64,000 nt of DNA from an uncultured Chryseobacterium sp. (GCA_913778505.1 CAJYWD010000005.1:34297-98296), one strand, 5' to 3'; positions 9,997 through 22,383 are shown, numbered from the stretch's first letter. Notes: generated by a model not told the origin, from the sequence alone. Numbers and translations: made by a program.

Positions 9997-10329
9997 TTAT
10001 TTTTTAGTCAAAACTTTTCCTCCAAATGAAATCCCGTCCCAGCCAAACTCCATAAAATTCCTGATATTCTGATGATCTGTTCCTTCAGGATTTTTCAAAA
10101 CATCGGTTCTGTAGAAATCTCCGAATAATGCTAAAGTCTCGTCTTTCGAAAGTTGATTCAGCTTCGCAAAACTGAAAACTTTGCACGAACCATTATTCTG
10201 ATTCGCCTCATTGACAGTATTTCCATTGGTAAATTTTGTAGGTGTGAAATCATAATGTTCATCAATAAACGCAATGACATCCTTAAAATCAATGGTTTCC
10301 GGAGCGTTTTTAAGTTGTTCTAAAATCAT
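9997..10329 (-). CDS. HopJ-like protein
   Basis: FKDVIAFIDEHYDFTPTKFTNGNTVNEANQNNGSCKVFSFAKLNQLSKDETLALFGDFYRTDVLKNPEGTDHQNIRNFMEFGWDGISF, pattern of the HopJ family. Confidence 0.85.
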   Translation of the reverse strand: MILEQLKNAPETIDFKDVIAFIDEHYDFTPTKFTNGNTVNEANQNNGSCKVFSFAKLNQLSKDETLALFGDFYRTDVLKNPEGTDHQNIRNFMEFGWDGISFGGKVLTKK

Positions 10330-10372
10330 TTAAATAAAATTTTACCAAAAATAATTAAAATAATTTCTACAA

Positions 10373-10387
10373 CGCAAAAAGATTGCG
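10373..10387. promoter_or_regulatory. candidate operator palindrome in the hopJ/rtcB divergent intergenic region
   Basis: CGCAA-AAAGA-TTGCG, perfect 5-bp arms, about 40 bp upstream of the rtcB start. Confidence 0.35.
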
Positions 10388-10398
10388 CACTTGCATAA

Positions 10399-11811
<1,413 letters not shown>

Positions 11812-11837
11812 ATTTTCTAGCAACAATCTTAATTCTC

Positions 11838-11906
11838 TTTGTCATTCCGCAGGAATCTAGACAAAATACATTAAAAGAAATACTTTAGATTCCTAAGGAA
11901 TGACAA
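11838..11906. repeat. interspersed palindromic repeat, copy 2
   Basis: tttgtcattccgcaggaatcta ... tttagattcctaaggaatgacaa; same family as 9910-9977. Confidence 0.85.
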
Positions 11907-11938
11907 TATTGAAGTAGAATTTTTAAATTAAAAAAACA

Positions 11939-12691
11939 ATGAAAATAAAAATAATAGATAAATTAAAAACTCTTGAAAAAGAGAAAAACGTAGAAATACT
12001 TTTTGCGATAGAATCAGGAAGCCGTTCTTGGGGATTTGCTTCTCCGGACAGCGATTATGACATACGTTTCATATACAAACATCCGGTGGACTGGTATCTT
12101 TCGCCTTGGGAAAAACGTGATACGATAGAATTTATGACCGAAGATGATTTAGACGGTTCCGGTTGGGATTTGAAGAAGACTTTTCATCTGTTGAACAAAT
12201 CGAATGTTCCGCTTTTGGAGCATTTGTTTTCACACATATTTTATATAAAAAACGATGCATTTTTGGAAAAGATGATACCTTTAGCAAAAGAAGCTTTTTC
12301 GCCCGTCGCAGTAGTTTTCCATTATTTATCAATGAGCAAAAAATATTTGGAATCTTGCAGCAAAAATGAAGTGAAGCTTAAAGATTATTTCTATTGCTTA
12401 AGGACAACTTTAGCCTCAAAATGGGTCGTTGAGAAAGGAACTTTTCCTCCGGTAATATTTCACGAAATGCTAGATTTGTTACCTGAAAATATCTTGAATA
12501 AAGTTCAATTTTTATTGAATGTAAAATCTGAAAACGGAGAAAAATATTTACACGCTCAAGATGGAGAACTTTCCGAATATCTGAAATCAGAAATAGAAAA
12601 TCTTTCAGAAAAAGCGAAAACTTTGAGAGCAGGAAATCTTGACAAATCAGAAGCTGAAAAAGTATTTATAGAGTTACTAAAATCGGAATAA
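11939..12691 (+). CDS. nucleotidyltransferase, RlaP/YcgL-like (COG3541-type) RNA-repair-associated
   Basis: Pol-beta NTase motif FAIESGSRSWGFASPDSDYDIRFIY, directly downstream of rtcB. Confidence 0.82.
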   Translation: MKIKIIDKLKTLEKEKNVEILFAIESGSRSWGFASPDSDYDIRFIYKHPVDWYLSPWEKRDTIEFMTEDDLDGSGWDLKKTFHLLNKSNVPLLEHLFSHIFYIKNDAFLEKMIPLAKEAFSPVAVVFHYLSMSKKYLESCSKNEVKLKDYFYCLRTTLASKWVVEKGTFPPVIFHEMLDLLPENILNKVQFLLNVKSENGEKYLHAQDGELSEYLKSEIENLSEKAKTLRAGNLDKSEAEKVFIELLKSE

Positions 12692-13746
12692 TGGTAACCA
12701 TCGATTTCTTAAAACAAAACAACCTTATCCTTTTCGAAGCTATTTCCGGAAGTAAGTCTTTCGGATTGGCTACGGAAAATTCGGATACGGATATAAAGGG
12801 TGTTTTTTATTTGCCTAAAGATTTATTCTATGGTTTAGAATATGTCCCGCAGGTTTCAAATGAAACTAATGATATTGTATATTATGAAATAGGACGTTTT
12901 GTTGAACTTTTATTAAAAAACAATCCAAATATTCTGGAAATATTAGCAACGCCGGAAGATTGTATTCTTCACAAAAATCCGATAATGGATACATTTCGTC
13001 AGGAAGATTTTCTGTCAAAACTTTGTAAAGATACCTTTGGCGGATATGCTTCAACGCAAATTCAGAAAGCGAGAGGACTTAATAAAAAGATTGTCAATCC
13101 TGTTGAAAAAGAACGAAAAGGAATTCTGGATTTCTGCGTGATATTGGAAGATTCTAATTCAATTCCGGCAAAGGATTGGTTAAAGGAAAAAAGCTTTCTA
13201 CAGGAAAATTGTGGTTTGGTAAAGATGCCCAATTCAAAAGGGCTTTTTGCTTTGTTCTATGATGAAGATAAAAACTACAACGGCATTTATAAAAACAAAG
13301 ACTCTAACGAAGTCTGTTTATCATCAGTTCCGAAAAATGAAAAACCGGAAGCTTATCTGTTTTTCAATCAAGATGCCTATTCGGCATATTGCAAAGGTTA
13401 CCAAGAATATTGGGATTGGGTCAAAAAAAGAAATGAAGACCGATATAACACCAATCAGAAACACGGAAAAAATTACGATAGTAAAAATATGATGCACACC
13501 ATTCGTCTTTTACAATCGGCAGTTAATATTTTCAAGAATAATAAGATTGAAATCCGTGTAAAAAACCGTGATGAGCTTTTGGACATAAAAGCAGGAAATC
13601 TGGATTATGACCATTTGCTCATATTGGCAGACAAATTAACAGACGAATTGAATGTTCTCGCAAATCATTCTTCTTTACCAGATTGTCCTGACAAAGAAAA
13701 AGTAGAGAAAAACTTGATTGAAATCAGGAAAAAACTTTATGGATAA
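12691..13746 (+). CDS. nucleotidyltransferase, second RlaP/YcgL-like protein
   Basis: NTase motif FEAISGSKSFGLATENSDTDIKGVFYLP; start overlaps the stop of the preceding gene. Confidence 0.82.
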   Translation: MVTIDFLKQNNLILFEAISGSKSFGLATENSDTDIKGVFYLPKDLFYGLEYVPQVSNETNDIVYYEIGRFVELLLKNNPNILEILATPEDCILHKNPIMDTFRQEDFLSKLCKDTFGGYASTQIQKARGLNKKIVNPVEKERKGILDFCVILEDSNSIPAKDWLKEKSFLQENCGLVKMPNSKGLFALFYDEDKNYNGIYKNKDSNEVCLSSVPKNEKPEAYLFFNQDAYSAYCKGYQEYWDWVKKRNEDRYNTNQKHGKNYDSKNMMHTIRLLQSAVNIFKNNKIEIRVKNRDELLDIKAGNLDYDHLLILADKLTDELNVLANHSSLPDCPDKEKVEKNLIEIRKKLYG

Positions 13747-13874
13747 AGATATTTCATATATCCGTCTGCCTTCTAAGCAGGCGGTTTATGGTGTTAAAAT
13801 GCTCTTTGATAAAGAAACATCTGGGTAATTGCTTTTTAATTACAGGGTCTGAAACTGTTTTCCATTTGGTTTTA

Positions 13875-14120
13875 TTATTTGTGTTCTCGATTCTTTATTT
13901 CCGCATCAATTTGTCCCAAGCGAGTCGTCATAGGCAGTAAAGTTATAAAACTACCGCAGGCTACTGCAATCAGCGCATAATTTTTACTTTTGACTGCAGC
14001 AAAAACCAATATTGCACAGAGAATAAGCATCACAATTCCGAATCCTGTTAGAAGATTTTTACTTTTCTTTTTTTCTGCAAGAAGCTCCTCAATCGTTAGT
14101 TCTGATAATTTTTTGATCAT
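13875..14120 (-). CDS. small membrane protein
   Basis: 81 aa, two TM segments (LLTGFGIVMLILCAILVFAAV, YALIAVACGSFITLLP). Confidence 0.65.
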   Translation of the reverse strand: MIKKLSELTIEELLAEKKKSKNLLTGFGIVMLILCAILVFAAVKSKNYALIAVACGSFITLLPMTTRLGQIDAEIKNREHK

Positions 14121-14308
14121 AATTAGATTTTATTGTTAATCAAATGCCAGCTGATGCAGGCTTTCTACATTATTTTAAGTACTTTAATACAATTAATAAT
14201 ATGTTTTCAGGAAATAAACGGCTGAATGTAAGTCTTTTATCTTTTATCTATTTTCTTTCATTTACTTATCTAGTAAATTGATAAAGGCAATTCAGTAATT
14301 TTAGAATT

Positions 14309-14512
14309 TTAATTTTCTTTTCTGGTTTTCTCGCTCTTTTTACTCTTTTTAAACGTAAGGTATATTGCTACAAGAAAAACAACGAGATAAAGTATTCCCA
14401 ATGCCGTTTTTCTGAATGCAAATGTGTTGAAGTCAAATTCACGAAGTAATGCCAGTCCTAAACTGAAAGCGATACATGCAAAAAAGAAATTAAATCCGGT
14501 TTTGTTTTTCAT
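14309..14512 (-). CDS. small membrane protein
   Basis: 67 aa, two hydrophobic segments; 2 nt from the downstream ORF end. Confidence 0.6.
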   Translation of the reverse strand: MKNKTGFNFFFACIAFSLGLALLREFDFNTFAFRKTALGILYLVVFLVAIYLTFKKSKKSEKTRKEN

Positions 14513-14514
14513 TT

Positions 14515-15231
14515 TTAATGTCTGTTTATTAAATCAATTGATACTCCGATAATTAAAATAACGATTTCAAATACAAGTGCGCCCAATAGTAAAGAAATCA
14601 ATGCCTTTAAATAATTTATTGGTTTTTTCTCTTCAAAAAAATTTGCACTTGCCCAGACTACATAAACAGCTCCTGACATTGCCCCAACCTGAAACAATTG
14701 AATGTGTAAAATACCTTGAAACATTGAAAAAACAGCATAAAACAGCATAGAAATTCCGATCGTAAAGCATAACATAATCAGAATTTCGTAAAAATTATAG
14801 CCGTATTTTTTAAAAAATATTTTAAGCCAGAATGCAATGAAGACACCCATTATAATATTAGCATAGCCGTAATATTCCTGCATCCATTTTACAATGTCAC
14901 CAATTGCAGATTTTTCCAGACCTACCTGTTTTATATAGCCTTCTTCAATATGAAAAACATGGTTTATTATTGAATAAATCAAGGATGTTATGATGATAAA
15001 AATAATGGGTTTTACCAATCGGCTTCTGTTTTCGGAAAGGTATTTTCGTATGCTTTGTCCGGGTTTTGTGAGGAGTTCTTTTATAGTATACAAAATCCCA
15101 CGTTCAAAATGCAGAACGTGTTCTATCTCGTGAATGATGTAATGTCCATCTATTCTTTTCAGACTTGCCGGTTGTCCGCAATCGGGACAAAACTTTGAAT
15201 TGATTTCGGTGTTACAGTTCTTACAATTCAT
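14515..15231 (-). CDS. DUF3667-type membrane protein with N-terminal zinc ribbon
   Basis: MNCKNCNTEINSKFCPDCGQPASLKRIDGHYIIHEIEHVLHFERGILYTIKELLTKPGQSIRKYLSENRSRLVKPI. Confidence 0.85.
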   Translation of the reverse strand: MNCKNCNTEINSKFCPDCGQPASLKRIDGHYIIHEIEHVLHFERGILYTIKELLTKPGQSIRKYLSENRSRLVKPIIFIIITSLIYSIINHVFHIEEGYIKQVGLEKSAIGDIVKWMQEYYGYANIIMGVFIAFWLKIFFKKYGYNFYEILIMLCFTIGISMLFYAVFSMFQGILHIQLFQVGAMSGAVYVVWASANFFEEKKPINYLKALISLLLGALVFEIVILIIGVSIDLINRH

Positions 15232-15274
15232 TTAATGTCAATTATATTGTCAGTTGGTTGTTTTACTGTTCAGT

Positions 15275-15394
15275 TTAGCACAATACCTTTCCTATTTCGA
15301 AAAAAATTGCGGAAATTATTTTGTATAGCAATGTGCCAACAAAAATTCCAATCCCAAGTTGAAATGCCGTCTGTTTTGTAAATTTATTTTTCAT
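15275..15394 (-). CDS. small membrane protein (39 aa)
   Basis: MKNKFTKQTAFQLGIGIFVGTLLYKIISAIFFEIGKVLC*. Confidence 0.5.
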   Translation of the reverse strand: MKNKFTKQTAFQLGIGIFVGTLLYKIISAIFFEIGKVLC

Positions 15395-15557
15395 TTATCA
15401 TCAATTGTTTGAATACTGTTTCAATTAAAAAAATACATCTAAAATAATCGAACCCGATAATCTATTCCTTTCTAACGATGTATCAGATTATAATAGGATA
15501 CAAAAATATTATATGTAATTTTGCCTATTGCTACACTTTGGTGTAGTTTACACAAGA

Positions 15558-16316
15558 ATGATGGATTACAAACTATTATTTTCACAAAAAAACCATATAG
15601 AAAAGCTCTCTGAAAGTGATTTAACGCAAAGCAATTCATACTTGGAGGTCATAAAAGCTTTTTCCAGACTTTCCTACCAAAGCATTTATGTCATCGATTA
15701 CGAAAAACGCGCTTTTGAGTATGTATCGGACAATCCACTTTTTCTTGCCGGCCTTTCTCCGGACGAGGTTTTGAAACTAGGATATGAATTTTACCAAAAC
15801 CATGTCCCGGAAGAAGATTTGAAAATGTTAATCGATATCAACAATGCCGGATTCGATTTTTACGAAAAAATACCCTTGAAAGAAAGGAAAGAATATATCA
15901 TTTCCTACGATTTTCATTTGAAGTCTGCGGCCAAAAAAACGATTTTGATCAACCACAAGCTGACACCAATTTTTCTGACCGAATCAGGCAAAATATGGAA
16001 AGCTGTTTGCGTAGTTTCTCTTTCTACAAATCCTTCGGCGGGCAATGTCATGATAGGAAAACAAAATAGCGACTCTGTTTGGGACTTGGATTTATCTTCA
16101 AACCAATGGATAAAAAGAAAAAAAACAAAGCTTAGTGAGCGCGAAATTCAAATTTTAAGCCATTACAGCTGTGGTCTGTCCATTGTCGAAATTGCTGAAA
16201 CATTGTTTATTTCTGTGGACACTGTTAAGTTTCATCGTCGGAAATTATTTGATAAGCTAAATGTAAGCAGCATCCAGGAAGCACTTGCCACAGCCGTAAC
16301 AAATAAGCTTCTCTAA
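15558..16316 (+). CDS. LuxR C-terminal HTH transcriptional regulator with PAS-like N-terminus
   Basis: KLSEREIQILSHYSCGLSIVEIAETLFISVDTVKFHRRKLFDKLNVSSIQEALA; start MMDYKLLFSQ preferred. Confidence 0.88.
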   Translation: MMDYKLLFSQKNHIEKLSESDLTQSNSYLEVIKAFSRLSYQSIYVIDYEKRAFEYVSDNPLFLAGLSPDEVLKLGYEFYQNHVPEEDLKMLIDINNAGFDFYEKIPLKERKEYIISYDFHLKSAAKKTILINHKLTPIFLTESGKIWKAVCVVSLSTNPSAGNVMIGKQNSDSVWDLDLSSNQWIKRKKTKLSEREIQILSHYSCGLSIVEIAETLFISVDTVKFHRRKLFDKLNVSSIQEALATAVTNKLL

Positions 16317-16330
16317 TTAAAAAAACAAAA

Positions 16331-16693
16331 ATGGACAACATCAAAATTTATATCGATTACGTCGCCAGGATTATAGAAGTGATCGGCGTTCTCACCATCT
16401 TTGTCGGCGCCGTCATTGCCTTGGTCAAATATGGATTATCGCTGCAGGGCATAGATTCTCGCTCGTACAAAATACTGAAGCAGGAACTCGGCAAAGCCAT
16501 CCTCCTCGGCCTGGAGATCCTGGTAGCCGGCGATATCATAGCCACCATGGTCACAGAACCCACCATAGACAGACTTCTGGCACTGGGACTCATTGTGCTC
16601 ATCCGCACATTCCTCAGCATCTCCATCCAGGTAGAAGTAGAAGGTCAGTTCCCCTGGCAGAAAAAAGACGACACGCCTAAAAGCACCGAATAA
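16331..16693 (+). CDS. DUF1622-type membrane protein
   Basis: VIGVLTIFVGAVIALVKYGLSL...RSYKILKQELGKAILLGLEILVAGDIIATM...LGLIVLIRTFLSISIQVEVEGQFPW. Confidence 0.88.
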   Translation: MDNIKIYIDYVARIIEVIGVLTIFVGAVIALVKYGLSLQGIDSRSYKILKQELGKAILLGLEILVAGDIIATMVTEPTIDRLLALGLIVLIRTFLSISIQVEVEGQFPWQKKDDTPKSTE

Positions 16694-16702
16694 TCAATGT
16701 AA

Positions 16703-16769
16703 TACTCCGGAGGAGTAATATCTGTGTAGCAAAAATAAATTATGAAAGATCTGAACTCCGGAGGAGTTC
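16703..16769. repeat. palindromic repeat module (CTCCGGAGGAG pair with ATCTGTGTAG)
   Basis: TACTCC-GGA-GGAGTA (16703-16717), ATCTGTGTAG (16720-16729), GAACTCC-GGA-GGAGTTC (16753-16769). Shares its motif with the 54.85-55.01 kb locus. Confidence 0.75.
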
Positions 16770-16845
16770 AATCTTTTAAAGTAATTTTAATGACATAATG
16801 ATATAAATTGACTGAAAGCTTTCTCTCTTCTCATCATTAGAAACT

Positions 16846-16875
16846 AAAAAACCACCGGACAATCCGGTGGTTTTT
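16846..16875. terminator. terminator of pnp
   Basis: aaaaaaccaccggacaatccggtggttttt. Confidence 0.85.
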
Positions 16876-16896
16876 GATATAGTTGATTAGATAATC

Positions 16897-19164
16897 TTAA
16901 GCTTCAGATGAAGGATTCTGGTCGCCGGCAGGTTTCTCGCCTTCGCCCTCCGGTCTTCTGTTTCCTTCCGGTCTCGCAGGTCTTTCCGGTCTGTTCTGCC
17001 CTTCCGGTCTCGGACCTCTCTGCTCACCTTCTTTCTTCTCAGGTCTTGGTGGTCTAGGCAATAGAACTTTTCTTGAAAGTTTCATTTTTTTACGGTCATC
17101 ATAACCCATAAATTTCACCTCCACTTCGTCACCTTCTTTGTAAGGCACTTTATCCAGTCTTGCCCACTCGATCTCAGAAATATGAAGTAATCCTTCCGTT
17201 CCTTTAGCAATCGCTACGAAAGCTCCGAAATCCATAACTTTCACTACTTTACCTTGGTAAACTTCACCTACAACCGGTACAAAAGTGATTTCGTTGATTT
17301 TCGCAATCGCCTCGTTGATCTTCTCTCTGCTAACACCGGAAATTTCGATTCTTCCGATCTCGCCGATTTCCTCAATAGCAATAACCGTATCCGTATCTTT
17401 CTGCATCTGCTGGATGATCTTTCCACCAGGCCCGATTACGGCACCGATGAAATCTTTAGGGATTTCCATCATCACCATTTTCGGCGCGTGAGGTTTCACA
17501 TCTTCTCTTGGTCCGGCCAGCGTTTCAGTAATTTTGTTAAGGATATGAAGTCTTCCTTCCTTAGCTTGCAAAAGTGCTTTCTCCATAATGTCCATAGAAA
17601 GCCCCTGAATCTTGATATCCATCTGGCAAGCCGTGATACCGTCTGCAGTTCCTGTCACCTTGAAGTCCATATCACCCAAATGATCTTCGTCTCCTAAAAT
17701 ATCAGAAAGCACGGTGAATTTCCCGGACTTAACATCCGTTACCAAGCCCATTGCAATACCGGAAACTGGTTTGTGAATCTGAACACCCGCATCCATCAAA
17801 GCTAAAGTTCCTGCGCAAACAGTCGCCATAGAAGATGAACCGTTGGATTCCAGAATATCGGAAACGATACGGATGGTGTAAGGATTTTCTTCTGGGATCA
17901 TATTAGCCAAAGCTCTCTGAGCCAGGTTTCCGTGCCCCACTTCTCTTCTGGAAGTTCCTCTCAATGGACGCGCTTCACCCGTTGAAAACGGCGGGAAGTT
18001 ATAATGAAGGAAGAATCTCTCGTCATAGTTTACCATCACGCTGTCTACCATATTGGCATCTTTGATAGAACCAAGGGTTACAGCCGTCAATGACTGAGTC
18101 TCGCCTCTTGTAAAGATGGCAGAACCGTGCGCTCCCGGCAAATAATCGACTTCGCTCCAGATAGGACGAATCGTTTGAGGATCACGACCATCAAGACGGA
18201 TTTTGTCATTCAAAATCATCTGACGCATCGCTTCTTTTTCCACATCGTGGTAATATACTTTTACGAAAGGCGTTACTCTTTCCAGCTCTTCTGCATTATC
18301 GACATATTGCGCAAGAAATTCTTCGCGTACAGCCTTAAATTTCTCAGCTCTTTCCTCTTTGCTGGATGGTGTTTTGGCGACTTCGTATACTTTGTCGTAA
18401 GTTTCTTTCCACACTTTTTCGCGTATGGCTTCATCGTGCGTTTCGTGGTTGTATTCTCTTTTAGGTAAAGATTTTCCGACTTTCGCAGCCAGTCTTTCCT
18501 GAGCTTCTACCTGTTTTTTGATTTCTACGTGAGCAAAAGTAATCGCTTCAAGCATTTCTGCTTCTGTAATTTCTTTCATCTCACCTTCTACCATTACGAT
18601 AGAATCTTTCGTTGCTCCGACCATAATATCAAGGTCAGAATTTTTAAGGTCTTCGAATTTTGGATTGATGGAAAGTTTTCCATCGATTCTTACCACTCTC
18701 ACTTCGGACATTGGCCCGTTGAAAGGAATATCGGTAATTGCAATCGCCGAAGATGCTGCAAGACCTGCCAAATCATCAGGAATCGACTGTCCGTCATAAG
18801 AGATTAACGAGATCATCACCTGAACTTCCGCATGGAAATCTTCTGGGAATAATGGTCTCAGAACTCTGTCTACCAAACGCATCGTTAGGATTTCCTGATC
18901 GGAAGGACGCGCTTCTCTTCTGAAAAAGTTGCCGGGAATCTTGCCGCCGGCATAGAATTTTTCTCTGTAATCTACTGTTAAAGGTAAAAAGTCAACACCC
19001 GGGTTGGCTTCTTTGTTGGCGACAACGGTTGCTAAAAGCATCGTTCCGCCCATTTTTACGACCACAGATCCATCGGCCTGTTTTGCCAGCTTCCCTGTTT
19101 CGATTGTGATTTCTCTGCCGTCTGCAAGAGTAATCGTTTCTGTAAACGCTTGAGGTATACTCAT
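16897..19164 (-). CDS. pnp: polyribonucleotide nucleotidyltransferase
   Basis: [43 protein letters not shown] domain [16 protein letters not shown]1 domain [28 protein letters not shown]. Confidence 0.99.
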   Translation of the reverse strand: MSIPQAFTETITLADGREITIETGKLAKQADGSVVVKMGGTMLLATVVANKEANPGVDFLPLTVDYREKFYAGGKIPGNFFRREARPSDQEILTMRLVDRVLRPLFPEDFHAEVQVMISLISYDGQSIPDDLAGLAASSAIAITDIPFNGPMSEVRVVRIDGKLSINPKFEDLKNSDLDIMVGATKDSIVMVEGEMKEITEAEMLEAITFAHVEIKKQVEAQERLAAKVGKSLPKREYNHETHDEAIREKVWKETYDKVYEVAKTPSSKEERAEKFKAVREEFLAQYVDNAEELERVTPFVKVYYHDVEKEAMRQMILNDKIRLDGRDPQTIRPIWSEVDYLPGAHGSAIFTRGETQSLTAVTLGSIKDANMVDSVMVNYDERFFLHYNFPPFSTGEARPLRGTSRREVGHGNLAQRALANMIPEENPYTIRIVSDILESNGSSSMATVCAGTLALMDAGVQIHKPVSGIAMGLVTDVKSGKFTVLSDILGDEDHLGDMDFKVTGTADGITACQMDIKIQGLSMDIMEKALLQAKEGRLHILNKITETLAGPREDVKPHAPKMVMMEIPKDFIGAVIGPGGKIIQQMQKDTDTVIAIEEIGEIGRIEISGVSREKINEAIAKINEITFVPVVGEVYQGKVVKVMDFGAFVAIAKGTEGLLHISEIEWARLDKVPYKEGDEVEVKFMGYDDRKKMKLSRKVLLPRPPRPEKKEGEQRGPRPEGQNRPERPARPEGNRRPEGEGEKPAGDQNPSSEA

Positions 19165-19291
19165 AAATAATTTTGTTTAAAACACTCCGTATTGAGTGCG
19201 ATTGATAGAAATTCGTCTAAAATTCGTGTGCAAATTTAAGCTTTTTTTGATGTACCGCGGCCATACTTTAATATATGGATCAAAATTAATC

Positions 19292-19606
19292 CTAAAAACG
19301 CCTTTGTTTCGGATTGAGAAAGGTCGGGAAAATCATGACTTCACTACCGAAGCGCTGCGCAATTCTTTCCTCCAGGTTCAACAGCTCGCTTTCCATAAAC
19401 TGGTTGCGCAGCATATCATTGTCGAACCAAAGGAAAAGATTGGTGTTGAGGCCTTCGTTCACCATGCCGGAATCTACTTCGGAGAGAATATATTTTTCCA
19501 CATCCAGCAGGTTTTCCACCATTTGATGCAGTTCGTTATCAAGATATTCGTTCCACTCGGTAATGCTATTGTTCGTGGTATGAAATGTAATGCTGAGGAT
19601 GCTCAT
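19292..19606 (-). CDS. DUF4286 family protein
   Basis: 104-aa protein MSILSITFHTTNNSITEWNEYLDNELHQMVENLL...RIAQRFGSEVMIFPTFL. Confidence 0.8.
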   Translation of the reverse strand: MSILSITFHTTNNSITEWNEYLDNELHQMVENLLDVEKYILSEVDSGMVNEGLNTNLFLWFDNDMLRNQFMESELLNLEERIAQRFGSEVMIFPTFLNPKQRRF

Positions 19607-19755
19607 TTTTTGATTTTAAGGGATGATTAATGTTAATAAATTGGAGCTGTAAAAATCGTATTTTTTTTGTAAATTAGCCCGTTACAAAAAAGAGAAAAAA
19701 TAAGCAGATCAGTAGCAGCTTCACTGTTCTGATTTACAGTTAATTAAAAATATTT

Positions 19756-22383
19756 ATGCAAAAGGAAGGAGAAAGGTTAATACCCATCAACATTGTTGAC
19801 GAGATGAAAACCTCTTACATCGATTACTCTATGTCGGTAATTGTATCAAGAGCATTGCCGGATGTAAGAGACGGTCTGAAACCGGTTCACAGACGTGTTC
19901 TGTACGGTATGTATGGTCTTAATGTATTTTCTAACAGGAAACACCTGAAATCTGCCAGAATTGTAGGGGATGTTTTGGGTAAATACCACCCGCACGGTGA
20001 CAGTTCTGTATACGACGCGATGGTAAGAATGGCGCAGCCATGGAGCCTCCGTTACGAGCAGGTAGATGGCCAGGGTAACTTCGGTTCCATGGACGGAGAT
20101 CCGCCGGCAGCAATGCGTTACACCGAGGCCAGACTGAAGAAAATCTCAGACGAAATCCTTGCGGACCTCGATAAAGAAACGGTTGATTTCCAAAACAACT
20201 TCGACGACAGTTTAACGGAGCCAACCGTTCTTCCTACAAAAATACCTAATCTTTTAGTCAATGGAACTTCCGGTATTGCGGTAGGGATGGCCACCAACAT
20301 GGCACCACACAACCTTTCCGAAAGTATTGATGCCATCTGTGCCTACATTGATGACAGAGAAATTTCCATTGATGATCTCATGAAGCACATCATCGCTCCG
20401 GATTTCCCAACGGGTGGAATCATCTACGGTTACGACGGTGTCCGTGATGCTTTCCATACCGGTAGAGGCCGTATCGTTCTGAGAGCCAAAGTGAACTTCG
20501 AAGAGATTGGAAACAGGAATGCGATCATCGTTACAGAAGTACCTTATCAGGTCAATAAAGCAGAGATGATTGCCAGAACGGCAGAATTGGTAAAAGACGA
20601 AAAGATAACCGGCATCTACGAAATCCGTGATGAGTCCGACAGAAAGGGTCTACGAATCGTTTATGAATTGAAAAACGATGCCATCCCGAATGTTGTTCTG
20701 AATCTCCTTTATAAATATACATCACTTCAGACATCTTTTTCGGTCAATAACATCGCCTTAGTCAAAGGCAGACCGGAGCAATTGAACCTGAAAAGCCTCA
20801 TCCACCATTTTGTGGAGCACAGGCATGAGGTGATTGTCCGCAGGACGCAGTACGAACTGAAAAAAGCGAAAGAAAGAGCGCACATCCTGGAAGGCTTTAT
20901 GAAGGTGATCGGCACGCAGGACGCACTGGACAGAGCCATTGCGATTATCCGACACAGTGCCAATCCTCAGGCAGCGAAAGAGGGCTTGATCGCCGAATTT
21001 GAATTATCCGAAATCCAGGCTCAGGCAATTCTTGATCTTAGATTAGCACGTCTTACCGGAATGGAATTGGATAAAATCCGCGCCGAGTATGAGGAAATCA
21101 TGGCGATGATCAAAGATCTGGAAGACATTCTTTCCAATGAGCCAAGACGTTATCAGATCATCAAAGATGAATTGATTGAAATCAAAGAAAAATACGGCGA
21201 TGAAAGACGTTCGGAAATTGATTATTCGGGTGGCGAAATGTCCATCGAGGATATTATTCCTGATGAAAAAGTGGTTCTCACCATTTCCCATGCCGGCTAC
21301 ATTAAAAGAACGCTCCTTTCCGAATATAAGGTACAATCCAGAGGCGGCGTAGGAAACAGAGCCGCCACCACCAGAGATGAAGACTTCCTGGAATACATCG
21401 TAACAGCTACGAACCATGAATACCTTCTTTTCTTCACCGAAAAAGGAAAATGTTTCTGGCTGAGAGTGTTCGAAGTTCCGGAAGGTTCCAAAACTGCAAA
21501 AGGAAGAGCGGTGCAAAACCTGATCAACATCGAACCTGATGATAAGATCAAAGCGTACATCAGAACCAAAGATTTGAAGAATCAGGAATACATTAACCAA
21601 ATGAATGTAGTGATGATTACCAAGAACGGTACCATCAAAAAAACATCCTTGGAAGCTTATTCCAGACCTAGAACCAATGGTGTGAATGCCATCGAGATCC
21701 GTGATAATGACCAACTATTAGGCGCTAAGCTGACAGACGGCAACTCCCAAATTATGATCGCTACCAAAAACGGAAAATGTATCCGCTTCCCGGAAGAAAA
21801 AGCAAGAGCTGTGGGCAGAGGATCTATCGGTGTTCGCGGTATTTCACTGGAAGATGATGATGAAGTAATCGGAATGATTGTTGTTAACGATCTGGAAAAT
21901 GATACGGTTCTGGTGGTCTCCGAGAGAGGCTACGGAAAACGAACGGCTGTGGAGGATTATCGTATCACCAACCGTGGCGGAAAAGGGGTCATCACCCTTA
22001 ACATTACAGAGAAAACCGGTCATCTTATCGCAATTCAGAGTGTAACAGACGAAGACGGATTGATGATCATTAACAAATCCGGTGTAGCCATCCGTATGAA
22101 TATGAATGAAATGCGTGTGATGGGAAGAAATACACAGGGTGTGAAAGTCATTAACCTTAAAACTAAGGACGAAATTGCAGCGATTGCCAAAGTAGAAATG
22201 GATAGAGATGTTGCGGAAGAGGAAACCGAAGCAACTGCAGAAAATGATAGTAACAATCCGGAATTCAAAGAACAGCCTCAGACCGGCGATAATCAGATCA
22301 ATTTAGGCAGTGAAGATGTGTCGGAAACAGATGAAGATGAAGGATCTGCAGACAACACGGATGAAACGGACGATAACGTATAA
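19756..22383 (+). CDS. gyrA: DNA gyrase subunit A
   Basis: [33 protein letters not shown], catalytic [10 protein letters not shown], GyrA-box QSRGGVG; acidic C-terminal tail. Confidence 0.99.
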   Translation: MQKEGERLIPINIVDEMKTSYIDYSMSVIVSRALPDVRDGLKPVHRRVLYGMYGLNVFSNRKHLKSARIVGDVLGKYHPHGDSSVYDAMVRMAQPWSLRYEQVDGQGNFGSMDGDPPAAMRYTEARLKKISDEILADLDKETVDFQNNFDDSLTEPTVLPTKIPNLLVNGTSGIAVGMATNMAPHNLSESIDAICAYIDDREISIDDLMKHIIAPDFPTGGIIYGYDGVRDAFHTGRGRIVLRAKVNFEEIGNRNAIIVTEVPYQVNKAEMIARTAELVKDEKITGIYEIRDESDRKGLRIVYELKNDAIPNVVLNLLYKYTSLQTSFSVNNIALVKGRPEQLNLKSLIHHFVEHRHEVIVRRTQYELKKAKERAHILEGFMKVIGTQDALDRAIAIIRHSANPQAAKEGLIAEFELSEIQAQAILDLRLARLTGMELDKIRAEYEEIMAMIKDLEDILSNEPRRYQIIKDELIEIKEKYGDERRSEIDYSGGEMSIEDIIPDEKVVLTISHAGYIKRTLLSEYKVQSRGGVGNRAATTRDEDFLEYIVTATNHEYLLFFTEKGKCFWLRVFEVPEGSKTAKGRAVQNLINIEPDDKIKAYIRTKDLKNQEYINQMNVVMITKNGTIKKTSLEAYSRPRTNGVNAIEIRDNDQLLGAKLTDGNSQIMIATKNGKCIRFPEEKARAVGRGSIGVRGISLEDDDEVIGMIVVNDLENDTVLVVSERGYGKRTAVEDYRITNRGGKGVITLNITEKTGHLIAIQSVTDEDGLMIINKSGVAIRMNMNEMRVMGRNTQGVKVINLKTKDEIAAIAKVEMDRDVAEEETEATAENDSNNPEFKEQPQTGDNQINLGSEDVSETDEDEGSADNTDETDDNV

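Noticed and set aside
9997-10329. HopJ-like gene as evidence of a type III effector or pathogenicity
   Set aside because: Family name is historical; no secretion apparatus, chaperone or effector neighbourhood is visible.
13762-13786. ccgtctgccttctaagcaggcgg hairpin after the second NTase gene as a terminator
   Set aside because: Stem is plausible but there is no clear U-tract, so it was not listed as a terminator.
17254-18923. Several plus-strand ORFs of 60-147 aa inside pnp
   Set aside because: Antisense to a clearly conserved gene; compositions look like reverse-complement artefacts, with no domain motifs or promoters.
19931-22268. Minus-strand ORFs up to 223 aa antisense to gyrA
   Set aside because: Overprinted on conserved gyrA; Phe/Ile-rich reverse frames typical of artefacts.
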